Assembly: GCA_001310415.1 (NCBI GenBank)
Contig: BAXE01000004.1
Coordinates: 62,001 to 126,000 of the forward strand
Direction of reading: 5' to 3'
DNA: 64,000 nt
From: Enterovibrio sp. JCM 19048
GTDB lineage: Bacteria > Pseudomonadota > Gammaproteobacteria > Enterobacterales > Vibrionaceae
Part shown: positions 1-7,840 of the stretch, one piece after another
Position numbering within the stretch: the stretch's first letter is position 1
Layout: the number at the start of each line of letters is the position of its first letter
Program-made: the position numbers and the translations under genes
The notes under the pieces: model-generated
Databases searched by the model: none
What the model saw: the letters and a program-made list of their open reading frames with translations, nothing else
Told to the model about the DNA's origin: nothing

Positions 1-69
1 CCCCCAGAGCGTGACATCAGCGCTCAACAGAAGGGATACGGCTTGTCGGGTTGTTTCCAGTATTTCCAT
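1..69 (-). CDS. tupB: Tungstate ABC transporter permease, 5' end only
   Basis: Only the first 23 codons lie in the window; the gene continues past the left edge. The translation begins MEILETTRQAVSLLLSADV, which resembles the N-terminus of TupB-type permeases, inner-membrane channels for tungstate or molybdate. The ATG overlaps the stop codon of the upstream binding-protein gene by one base (TAATG), so the two are translationally coupled. The call rests on this short stretch plus the neighbour. Confidence 0.7.
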   Translation of the reverse strand, partial: MEILETTRQAVSLLLSADVTLWG

Positions 70-874
70 TAGCCTGCATCCGCCACAAACAGTTGCTGAC
101 CATTCACTTTGAAGTCGTTGATCATCGCTTGTGCTTTCGGACTGACCAGCCAGTCACTGAACAGTTTCGCACCTTGGTAGTTGGCATCCGGGTAGCGGGT
201 TGGGTTTACCAAAATAACTTGGTAAGGGTTAAACAGACGCTTGTCACCTTCAACCAGCACATCCAGATCCAGCTTGCTTGCATACGCCAGCCAGGTGCCG
301 CGGTCAGTCAGGGTGTAGCCTTGCAGCTCGTTTGCCATGGTCAGAGTTGGTCCCATGCCTTGGCCTACTGCTTTATAAGCTGCAAATTCCGGTGACATAC
401 CAGCCGCTTTCCACAGCAGCAGCTCTTTCTTGTGAGTGCCAGAATCGTCACCACGGGAAACAAAATCCGCATTGGCTTTGGCAATGTTTGCCAGTGCTGT
501 CGCTACATCTTTGCTGCCTTTAACGTTGGCTGGGTCAGCAACCGGGCCAACCAGCACGAAATCGTTGTACATCAGTCCGCGGGGCAATACGCCAAAGCCT
601 TTTTCAACAAACGCTGCTTCCGCGTTTGGCGCGTGGGTCATGACCAAATCTACATCTCCGTTCTCACCCATCTTCAGGCTTTACCAGTACCAGCAGCCAG
701 GATTTGGATATCGTATCCGGACTCTTTTTTAAATTCGGGAACCAGATAATCCAGTAACCCGGAGTGATAGGTGCTGGTGGTGGTCGCGAGGCGAACAATG
801 TCTGCGGCGGTGACGGAGAAGGACGCAAATAGAGAGAGAAGGGCAAAGGTAGTGATGTTTTTTATAATACGCAT
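69..874 (-). CDS. tupA: Tungstate-type ABC transporter substrate-binding protein (frameshifted)
   Basis: Periplasmic binding protein of the TupA/extracellular-tungstate-binding family, supplying oxyanion for the pterin cofactor of formate dehydrogenase. The ATG at 874 starts a signal peptide (MRIIKNITTFALLSLFASFS, cleavage after VTAA). The mature part begins with the family hallmark RLATTTSTYHSGLLDYL, followed by a GTGKALKMGENGDVD ligand region once the frame is repaired. One C is missing near 672-675, breaking the gene into two frames; repair gives 268 residues, normal for the family. It is preceded by a sigma-54 promoter at 949-964 and followed directly by tupB. A tungstate rather than molybdate ligand is inferred from family and formate dehydrogenase context. 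Confidence 0.85.
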
Positions 875-948
875 GTTGTCTTCCTGACGTTGAAATAACT
901 GACTAAGTCGCACACCACAAACCACAGGGTGGGCTGAATTGTGGACAA

Positions 949-964
949 AGCAACAAAAATGCCA
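949..964 (-). promoter_or_regulatory. Sigma-54 promoter of tupAB
   Basis: On the minus strand the sequence is TGGCATTTTTGTTGCT, matching the -24/-12 consensus TGGCACG-N4-TTGCW with GG and GC separated by exactly 10 bases. The predicted transcript would start near 938, about 65 bases before the tupA ATG. A divergent gene for a sigma-54 activator lies immediately upstream. Confidence 0.75.
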
Positions 965-1081
965 AAATTTCAATCAGATATAGGCTTAAATTAAGAGGTT
1001 GAATATTAACGCTTTTCTGTATCAAATATTGTGCGTTTGACCAATTTTTTATGCATGCTCACAGTTCATGAGGGTTGGACT

Positions 1082-1120
1082 GAGTCAAAATGTCCCATGT
1101 ATGATGAAACAAATTGATCT
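1082..1120. promoter_or_regulatory. Candidate activator sites upstream of the tupA promoter
   Basis: Positions 1082-1096 read on the minus strand as GGGACATTTTGACTC, 12 of 15 matches to the dyad GGGACAATTTGTCCC found in tandem at 7560-7596. A weaker relative (GAAACAAATTGATCT, 10 of 15) follows at 1106-1120, 24 bases away. They sit 118-156 bases upstream of the -24 element, a usual place for a sigma-54 enhancer. The assignment is inferred. Confidence 0.45.
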
Positions 1121-1161
1121 CTCGGGATTTAACCGCTCAGATTTTATAGGCTTTTGACTGT

Positions 1162-2540
1162 ATGAAGGATGCATTGCAGCAATTTGGTTTTTCCGCACTG
1201 GTGGTTGATGACGAACCGGGCATGCGGGCAATCCTCAATAAAGCGTTATCGAAAAAACTAACCCAGGTGGAAACCGCCTCTTCGCTGGAAGAAGCGGAAG
1301 CGCTGCGCCAGCGGAACCATTTCGATTTACTGATAGTGGACATCAACCTTCCGGGCCGATCGGGCATTGATTGGCACGAAGCCTTTACGGATGATGAGCG
1401 CCGCAGCGATATTATCTTTATGACGGGTTACGCCGAGCTGGAAACAGCCATTAAAGCGCTGCGTGCGGGTGCATCAGACTTCATTCTCAAGCCTTTTAAC
1501 CTCGAACAAATGCTGCAGTCGGTTCAGCGCTGTCTGGATAAACGTATGATGGAGCGACGAAATGTCGCCCTGCAACGTGATGTCGCGCGCTCTTTTCCGG
1601 TTGATATTATCGGTGAAGCACCCAAAACCCAGGCGATGCGTGAGATGGTATCCCGCCTGGCACCGTCACCTGCAGCAGTGTTGATTGAAGGGGAGTCCGG
1701 CACCGGCAAAGAGCTGGTTGCCCGTGCCCTTCATTCGCTAAGTGGCCGCACCGGGCCTTTTGTCCCGCTTAACTGTGGCGCGATTGCACCTGAGCTTCTG
1801 GAAAGCGAGCTGTTTGGCCACGTTTCCGGCGCTTTTACCGGCGCGCGTAAAAACAAAGACGGCCTGTTCCGTGTCGCCGACAAAGGCACCCTGTTTTTGG
1901 ACGAAATTGGCGAGATGCCGTTGTCGATGCAGGCATCACTCTTCGAACCCTGGAGCAAAAAACCATCCGTCCGGTAGGGGCAGAGCGGGAAGTCAGTGTG
2001 GATGTGCGCATTGTGGCGGCCACTAACCGTAACTTGCATCAGGAAGTGGAGCTGGGTCGATTTCGTAAAGATCTCTTCTATCGCCTCAATGTTCTTTCGC
2101 TGGAACTGCCGCCGCTGCGCGAGCGCACCCAGGATATTGCCCTGCTCCTCAACCATTTCTCAGATTCACTGGCGCGGGAAATGGGTCTCAAACCGGTTGT
2201 CTGGTCTTCTGAAGAAGTGGCCGCAATGCAGGGATATGACTGGCCGGGGAATATCCGCGAACTGAAAAATACCGTTGAACGTGCCGTGTTGTTAGGTAAA
2301 CCGGAATTGCGGCACTGGACGGGCGGCGAGGTGCAACAGGAAGACAGTTTTGCCCCTGCAACACTGGCTGTGTCGGGAGGTGACGGTTACCCGCTGGAGT
2401 GGCCGCTGAAAGATGTGGAGCGTTCACATATCGAAAAAGTGGTCGCCTCACACGAAGGGAATAAATCGGCGGCGGCACGTCAACTTGGCGTGGCAAGAAA
2501 AACGCTGGAGCGTAAATTTAAAGAGTGGCAGGACGAGTAA
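1162..2540 (+). CDS. Sigma-54-dependent response regulator (frameshifted)
   Basis: NtrC-type transcriptional activator. Residues 11-130 form a receiver domain with the acidic pair VVDDEP and the phospho-acceptor Asp60 in [10 protein letters not shown]. The AAA+ domain follows, with Walker A GESGTGKE near residue 173, the sigma-54-contacting GAFTGA loop, and LFLDEIGEM as Walker B. The C-terminus is a Fis-type helix-turn-helix ([20 protein letters not shown]). One C is lost near 1940 (CTCCTT read as CTCTT), splitting the gene; repair gives about 459 residues. The sensor kinase starts 18 bases downstream. It probably acts at the four sigma-54 promoters of this locus, with the 15-bp dyads as binding sites. 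Confidence 0.88.
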
Positions 2541-2558
2541 CGGCATGGAGGCACAGTG

Positions 2559-4592
2559 ATGAGCTGGCTGAACAAATGGCGACAGCGCTTTCGTACCATG
2601 GTGCGTTATCGCCTGTTAGCGCTGACTTCAGTACCGATCATCATCACCTTGATGGCGTTGATGGCTCTCACTTTGTATTGGACGCTTGCCTATTCCTGGA
2701 AAAGTGCGCTTTCGGGTGTCAAAGCGGATCTGGCTGTTGCCAGTAACAGTATGGAAGTGTTGCAACGGGAGCAGCGCGGGCAATTGCATGCGATTGCCGA
2801 CTCCTATGACTTTCATAATCAAATCAAGCAAAGCCCCGGTGATATGCTGCGTTGGGCGCAATCGCGCGCTGACAAATATGATGTGGATTTTCTGGCTGTC
2901 TATCCTGCAAGCGACATCGACCGTCTCCCCCAATCCCTTCGCCAACCGCTGCTACTGGGAGAAGAGCGTACCTTTTTCCAGGTAATGTCCGCGATTGAGC
3001 TGGATGCGATCTCCCCGGATCTTTCCGCTCGTGCAGAGATCCCCTTGCTATCTGAGCAGACAGTGGAATCCCGCGGGCTTATCAGCCGCAGCCTGTTGCC
3101 GATCGCCAATGAAAACGGTGAACTTGAATGGATCATTGATGGTGGGATCCTGCTGAACAATAGTACTGAGTTGGTGGATAAAATACGCGATCTGGTATTC
3201 CCTGAGGGCACGTTACCGGCGAACAGTGTCGGGACAGTGACTCTGTTTCTGGACGATATCCGTGTCAGTACCAACGTACCGCTCGACAGCGAAAACAAGT
3301 TTGGCCGCGCAATCGGTACACGGGTTTCAGATGAAGTGCGGGAAACCGTATTGAAAGATGGCGAGGAGTGGGTTAACCGCGCCTTTGTGTACGACGCCTG
3401 GTACATCTCTGCCTACAAGCCCATTCGTGATTTCAACAATAACGTCATTGGTATGCTCTACACCGGTTTTCTGGAATGGCCGCTGATCAGCCGCTATCTC
3501 ACCAATCTGGTCGAGCTGGGTATCGGCGTTATCCTCACGCTGCTGGTTTCTGGCTTTTTGGTATACCGGGGCGCAAAAGATCTGTTCCGTCCTATAGAGC
3601 GAATCCACCGCGTCGTGCGCCTGGTGCGGTTCGAGCAGGATGCACGGATTGGAAAACTGGGTTTAGATCCCCAACATGAACTCGCCATTTTAGCGCGTCA
3701 GTTCGACACCATGCTTGACCAGCTCAAGCAGCAAAATGAAGCCATTCGCCAAAGCGCCACTGAACTTGAAAATAAAGTGGAGGAGCGCACCGCCAGCCTG
3801 CACAAAACCACCGAAGAGTTGCGTCAGAACATCACGTTGCTGGAACAGACCCGAAGCAAACTGCTGATGAATGAAAAGCTGGCGGCGTTAGGGGAACTGA
3901 CGGCGGGCATTGCCCATGAGATCAATAATCCCACGGCGGTGATCCTCGGCAACATTGAGTTGATGGAGTACGAGCTGGGACAGAATGCAGCGCTGGTATC
4001 GGAAGAAATGAGTGCGGTTCTGGCGCAGATAGACCGAATCCGGAATATTACCCGAAGCCTGCTGCAATACAGCCGTCACGGCGGGGTGCAGGATGAAATC
4101 ACCTGGCAACACGTCAATCCGGTGATCAAAGAAAGTGTCACCCTGGTGCGCTCGGGCACCCAGAAGCAGGATGTTGAAATTGTTACAGATTTGCATGCAA
4201 CCTGCAGCGTAGAAATCAACCGCCATCAGTTGCTTCAGGTACTGGTGAACCTGCAGATGAACGGCATTCACGCCATGGAAAATAAAGGCCGTCTTATCAT
4301 TCGTTCAGAAGATTGGCTCGATGACGCGGGCAAAGCGCAAGGGGCGAAAATCTCGGTGCAGGATTTTGGCTGCGGGATTGCCAACGAAAACCTGACCAAA
4401 ATCTTCGATCCATTCTTCACCACCCGTCGCTCAGGGACCGGGCTCGGGCTGGCGGTGACTCAGGGTATCGTCAGTGGGTTGGGCGGGGAGATCAAAGTGG
4501 ATTCCACCGTCGGGGAAGGAACCACATTTACCCTGTATCTTCGTGAGAAAATCCAGTCGGATGAAGATGTCTCTGCACTGAATGTGGTGTGA
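2559..4592 (+). CDS. Sensor histidine kinase with Cache-type periplasmic domain
   Basis: Membrane-bound kinase, 677 residues, partner of the preceding regulator. A first membrane segment lies near residues 20-42, a periplasmic sensing domain of about 270 residues follows, then a second membrane segment near 312-334 (GVILTLLVSGFLVYRG), a HAMP linker and a coiled coil. The H-box is GELTAGIAHEINNP, with the phospho-acceptor His near residue 454. The ATPase domain has DFGCGIANENL and GTGLGLAV. A GTG lies three bases upstream in frame, but ATG 2559 is better placed behind GGAG at 2547-2550. Formate, tungstate or redox state are possible signals; nothing visible decides between them. Confidence 0.88.
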   Translation: MSWLNKWRQRFRTMVRYRLLALTSVPIIITLMALMALTLYWTLAYSWKSALSGVKADLAVASNSMEVLQREQRGQLHAIADSYDFHNQIKQSPGDMLRWAQSRADKYDVDFLAVYPASDIDRLPQSLRQPLLLGEERTFFQVMSAIELDAISPDLSARAEIPLLSEQTVESRGLISRSLLPIANENGELEWIIDGGILLNNSTELVDKIRDLVFPEGTLPANSVGTVTLFLDDIRVSTNVPLDSENKFGRAIGTRVSDEVRETVLKDGEEWVNRAFVYDAWYISAYKPIRDFNNNVIGMLYTGFLEWPLISRYLTNLVELGIGVILTLLVSGFLVYRGAKDLFRPIERIHRVVRLVRFEQDARIGKLGLDPQHELAILARQFDTMLDQLKQQNEAIRQSATELENKVEERTASLHKTTEELRQNITLLEQTRSKLLMNEKLAALGELTAGIAHEINNPTAVILGNIELMEYELGQNAALVSEEMSAVLAQIDRIRNITRSLLQYSRHGGVQDEITWQHVNPVIKESVTLVRSGTQKQDVEIVTDLHATCSVEINRHQLLQVLVNLQMNGIHAMENKGRLIIRSEDWLDDAGKAQGAKISVQDFGCGIANENLTKIFDPFFTTRRSGTGLGLAVTQGIVSGLGGEIKVDSTVGEGTTFTLYLREKIQSDEDVSALNVV

Positions 4593-4607
4593 TGGTACGG
4601 CTGGCTC

Positions 4608-5506
4608 TTAGCTGGCCGCCCACATCTGCTTACCCGCCTGTTGCAGGTTATACCCTCCAAATTGCTCACTTTGGCGTACGATGTCGTCGTCATCCAAATG
4701 TTGGATAAGCTGCTGCACCAAAGCGCGGAAATAGATGTTTTTCGGGATCACCAGCTCGAAAGCTTCATTGGCAATCGGGTGGAAAGCAAGGCCAAACTCC
4801 CCGGCTGCACTCTGGCTGCCAAAGCCGATATCCGCCGCACCTCGCGCTATTGCGGAGCCCAGTTCACGTTCATTCAAACAGACAATCACAGTATTGAGCA
4901 TCTCCCGCGTCAGCCCGTTCCGAAACAGCCATTCTTCCATCGCACGCAAACTGCCAGCGCCGTCCTGACGTCCTGCCCATCGCCACTGTTTTTGGGTGAA
5001 ATGGTGCGGGTCATTTAATTGCTCGGAAAGCTCCGGGCGTACAATCAGTCCCTGCTGGCGCTCAAAAGCGTGGAGGAGTACCCAGTTTTTATGCCCCGCG
5101 TATTGCTGGATAAGGGCGGGGTGGCGAAGGCGTGCTTCCTCCGCATTCCCCCAGTGTATGGCACAGATATCTACATGGCCTTTTTCCAGCATCGACAGTC
5201 CCTGCTTGGTGCCGGTGGCGGTATATCCCACCAGGCTGAGCTTCCCAATACGTTGGCCATCTTACTCACAATATGCTGGAGCAAAGGGTCATCAGAGCCT
5301 GCAATCAAAAGCCTGTCGTTAAACACACCATTGTGACTGGATTCAATCAGCCAGCGGTCGAGCAGGCTTTTAGGGAACAGCCATTTGCCCGTCACCTTGG
5401 TGGCAGGCAAAACGCCGTCATTGGCGAGGCTGTATACCTTCTTTTCGTTCAGGTCGAGGTATTCCGCGACCTGGCGGGCATTCATAAAGTCAGGGAAGTC
5501 GCTCAT
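4608..5506 (-). CDS. HTH regulator fused to a PBP-like ligand-binding domain (frameshifted)
   Basis: Residues 1-60 form an excisionase/MerR-like helix-turn-helix (FMNARQVAEYLDLNEKKVYS, then GKWLFPKSLLDRWL). The remaining 240 residues resemble the periplasmic-binding-protein-like domain found in cytoplasmic oxyanion-responsive regulators (ATGTKQGLSMLEKGHVDICA, AAGEFGLAFHPIANEAFELV). There is no signal peptide, so it should act in the cytoplasm. One G is missing near 5233; repair gives 299 residues. Its start overlaps the fdhD stop by four bases (ATGA), placing it in the fdhD transcript. It probably senses molybdate or tungstate for this locus, which is inference from context. Confidence 0.72.
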
Positions 5507-6330
5507 TCCACGCTGCCTTTGACGTCAAATTCGATGTTATCCGCACCGTTAAAGACCTGGAAGCGATGGCCTTTCGCGCGGGCAATCATGGTGATACCGA
5601 GTTGCTGAGCCAGATCGTAGCCCATCTGGGTAACACCGGAACGGGACAGCAGTACAGGGATCCCCATCTGCGCCACTTTGATCACCATCTCCGAAGTCAG
5701 GCGGCCGGTGGTATAGAAAATCTTGTCATCACCGGTTTCACCCTTCAGCCACATTTCTCCGGTCAGCGTATCCACGGCATTGTGGCGGCCGATATCTTCC
5801 ACAAAGGAAAGGATTTCGGTGCCACGGCACACCGCGCAGCCATGCACGGCACCGGCTGCTTTGTAAGTGTCGTTGTGGTGTGTCAGTGCTTCCAGCAATC
5901 CGTATAAAGATGATTGGGTAATGCGCGGTTGGGGCAGGGTGATGTTTTCCAGCTTTTTCATCACGTTGCCGAACATGGTGCCCTGGCCACAACCGGAGGT
6001 GACCGTCTTCTTGGCAAGCGTGGCATCGATGTCGTCGTTTTGCTCTGCGGTCACGACGGCAGCAGACTGGGTTTCCCAGTCGATAATGATTGAATCAAGT
6101 AACTCAACATCGTTGATCAGACCCTGATTTTTCAGATAGCCCAGTACCAGTTTGTCCGGCCGGGCGCCGAGCGTCATCAAGGTGACAATCTCTTTCCAGT
6201 TGAGGTAGACCGTCAGGGCGCGTTCGCAGGCGATTTGTTTGGTCTGAGCTTCACCATATTCATCGTAAACGGTGACGTCGATAGTTTGCGGAATGTCGGA
6301 TTGTGTCTGAATAATTTTAGGTTGGGTCAT
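5503..6330 (-). CDS. fdhD: Formate dehydrogenase accessory sulfurtransferase FdhD
   Basis: FdhD passes sulfur from IscS to the Mo/W-bis-MGD cofactor, which makes formate dehydrogenase active. The 275-residue protein carries the essential Cys-x-x-Cys loop (GAVHGCAVCRG) and conserved FdhD segments TSGCGQGTMFG, EDIGRHNAVDTLTG and YTTGRLTSEMVIKVAQM. The reading frame is intact. It is the first gene of a leftward pair with the HTH regulator and has its own sigma-54 promoter at 6450-6465. Confidence 0.95.
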   Translation of the reverse strand: MTQPKIIQTQSDIPQTIDVTVYDEYGEAQTKQIACERALTVYLNWKEIVTLMTLGARPDKLVLGYLKNQGLINDVELLDSIIIDWETQSAAVVTAEQNDDIDATLAKKTVTSGCGQGTMFGNVMKKLENITLPQPRITQSSLYGLLEALTHHNDTYKAAGAVHGCAVCRGTEILSFVEDIGRHNAVDTLTGEMWLKGETGDDKIFYTTGRLTSEMVIKVAQMGIPVLLSRSGVTQMGYDLAQQLGITMIARAKGHRFQVFNGADNIEFDVKGSVE

Positions 6331-6449
6331 CTACCCGTCATCCTTCTGGGTGGTGGTGTGCGTCTTTTAAAAAGGAGCCGTTGTCCAACCCAAACAATCT
6401 CAGCTCAGTGGCTTCAGGTTGATTGGGTATACATTCTTAAAAACCGGTG

Positions 6450-6465
6450 TGCAAATCCTGTTCCA
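6450..6465 (-). promoter_or_regulatory. Sigma-54 promoter of fdhD
   Basis: The minus strand reads TGGAACAGGATTTGCA, with GG and GC 10 bases apart and a perfect TTGCA -12 box. Transcription would begin about 110 bases before fdhD. It lies back to back with the rightward promoter at 6478-6493. Confidence 0.65.
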
Positions 6466-6477
6466 AGTTACTGCTAA

Positions 6478-6493
6478 TGGTATGTGTTTTGCT
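6478..6493 (+). promoter_or_regulatory. Sigma-54 promoter of the DUF3305-DUF3306 genes
   Basis: The sequence TGGTATGTGTTTTGCT fits TGG-N9-TTGCT with correct -24/-12 spacing. The transcript would start near 6505, about 75 bases before the DUF3305 start. A weak relative of the locus dyad lies at 6373-6387 (10 of 15 matches), about 91 bases upstream. Confidence 0.6.
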
Positions 6494-6580
6494 TTGTACA
6501 GATGAAGAGCTTCAGATAACGAATTCAAAATAAACCGACGCCAGATCTCTCGACGCCGGGCACAACAAGGAGTGAAGTGT

Positions 6581-7032
6581 GTGAGTGATGAAGTAAAAAT
6601 CCCCAGTTCTGGTTAACCCAATTTGATCTTAAAGCCTCAGACGTTGACGTCGGGCGCTGGAAAACCCGGCGCTGGTCGCTGGATAACCTCCACCTGCCAC
6701 GCGAAGAAGAGGAATGTCAGGCGTCGCAATACTCCCTACCGCTTGAATTGTTCAAGGATGAACGCACCGATTACCGATTCAACCTCAGTTCCCGTGACCC
6801 CCACCTATTTTTCGTGTTCGAAGTCGAGGAAGACGAAAGCCTCAAACCTCTCAAAGTCACTGCCTCGCAGACCTGTGCCGCCAGCTACATGGATGGTGAT
6901 TATCTGGTGATTTCCGAACCTATGCCTTTGCCGGTACAAGCGTGGATGGAAGCGTTTATCGGCCGCCATGGCGAGCTGTTGGAAGTGCGGAAGAAAAAGC
7001 GCAAAGGCGCGGGGAGGGCGAGTGGCAACTGA
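6581..7032 (+). CDS. DUF3305 domain protein of the formate dehydrogenase cluster (frameshifted)
   Basis: Small cytoplasmic protein of unknown biochemical role that accompanies formate dehydrogenase genes in vibrios. The GTG at 6581 follows AAGGAG at 6567-6572. Reading MSDEVK..., the frame stops unless one C is added to the CCCC run at 6602; it then runs through VGRWKTRRWSLDNLHLPREE, DYRFNLSSRDPHLFFVFEVE and VQAWMEAFIGRHGELLEVRK to a 150-residue product. The end overlaps the next gene by 11 bases. Confidence 0.75.
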
Positions 7033-7576
7033 TTCTTTTCTCCACCGTTGGTCGAAGCGTAAACAGGAGCAATCCCGCGAAGGGACGGATGAAACGGCAG
7101 AGTTTTTGGAGCCTGCCACGGAAGTTGTGGCCGAAAACGCCGATCGGCCATCTGCAGAAACGGTATCACCTGAAACCGATGATGAGCAGCTACCCCAGCC
7201 ATCCATGGAGGATGTGGAACGGCTGAAAGAGGGTGACTCAGCGTCAGCGTTTTTGGCAAAAGGGGTTTCTTCCCAAGTGAAGAAGGCTGCGCTTCGTAAG
7301 CTTTTTCACAGCGAAGCTTACAACATCCGCGATGGCATGAACGATTACGACTTTGACTACACCAACCGTGAAACCCTGAGTGCCGAAGTTGCACAAAGCT
7401 TGCGCCAGTGGACCAAAGAGAAACTCGAACCGGCAGCAGATCCCGACCCGGACCAAGAGGCGATGGCAAAGGTGACTGCCGATGAGCCGCTTGATGAAAA
7501 CGGTGGCGGTGATGAAGCAACGCCAGATAGTGAGACAAAAAGTACCCATGAAGAAAAAGGGGACAAATTGTCTTAG
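7022..7576 (+). CDS. DUF3306 domain protein of the formate dehydrogenase cluster
   Basis: A 184-residue acidic cytoplasmic protein. The GTG at 7022 sits behind GGGGAGG at 7011-7017 and gives VATDSFLHRWSKRKQEQ, the usual DUF3306 start. The C-terminal half has the family core VKKAALRKLFHSEAYNIRDG and the conserved NDYDFDY. The middle and tail are rich in Glu, Asp and Pro and look disordered. The function is unknown; co-occurrence with DUF3305 and FDH genes suggests a maturation role. Confidence 0.78.
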   Translation: MATDSFLHRWSKRKQEQSREGTDETAEFLEPATEVVAENADRPSAETVSPETDDEQLPQPSMEDVERLKEGDSASAFLAKGVSSQVKKAALRKLFHSEAYNIRDGMNDYDFDYTNRETLSAEVAQSLRQWTKEKLEPAADPDPDQEAMAKVTADEPLDENGGGDEATPDSETKSTHEEKGDKLS

Positions 7577-7596
7577 TGATTGGGACAAATTGTCCC
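7560..7596. promoter_or_regulatory. Tandem 15-bp dyads, candidate enhancer of the fdh operon
   Basis: Positions 7582-7596 read GGGACAAATTGTCCC, a perfect dyad (7-bp arms, one central base). Positions 7560-7574 read GGGACAAATTGTCTT, with the left arm identical. The copies start 22 bases apart, two helical turns, and so face the same side of the DNA. The second copy ends 70 bases before the sigma-54 -24 box at 7666, a typical position for an NtrC-type activator site. Confidence 0.65.
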
Positions 7597-7665
7597 AATT
7601 TATTTTGTGGTTACTAATTCAGACGGATCTTGACTCCGTTTAGGTCATTTTTCTTCCTTCAAAGC

Positions 7666-7681
7666 TGGTTCGCTACTTGCT
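7666..7681 (+). promoter_or_regulatory. Sigma-54 promoter of the main fdh operon
   Basis: TGGTTCGCTACTTGCT matches the -24/-12 consensus with GG and GC 10 bases apart. It lies in the 264-base gap before the ferredoxin gene and downstream of the tandem dyads. Transcription would start near 7692, leaving a leader of about 150 bases. Confidence 0.7.
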
Positions 7682-7840
7682 CTAAAAAGAGTGACGACGT
7701 CAACCGTGTAGCTAACTGATTGTCTGTAAAAGCCAAACAGTGTGCGGGTCACTTTTTCAACACAATGCCTTGCGCCCCAAACCGATGTTAAGGCTGTGGT
7801 GAACCCGCTTTTGAAGGAACTCGCTAGGACAGCAGGATAT

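Noticed and set aside
7742..7840. Upstream extension of the ferredoxin-like protein by 33 residues
   Set aside because: The added segment covers the predicted sigma-54 leader, has no ribosome site and is not typical of the family; ATG 7841 is preferred.
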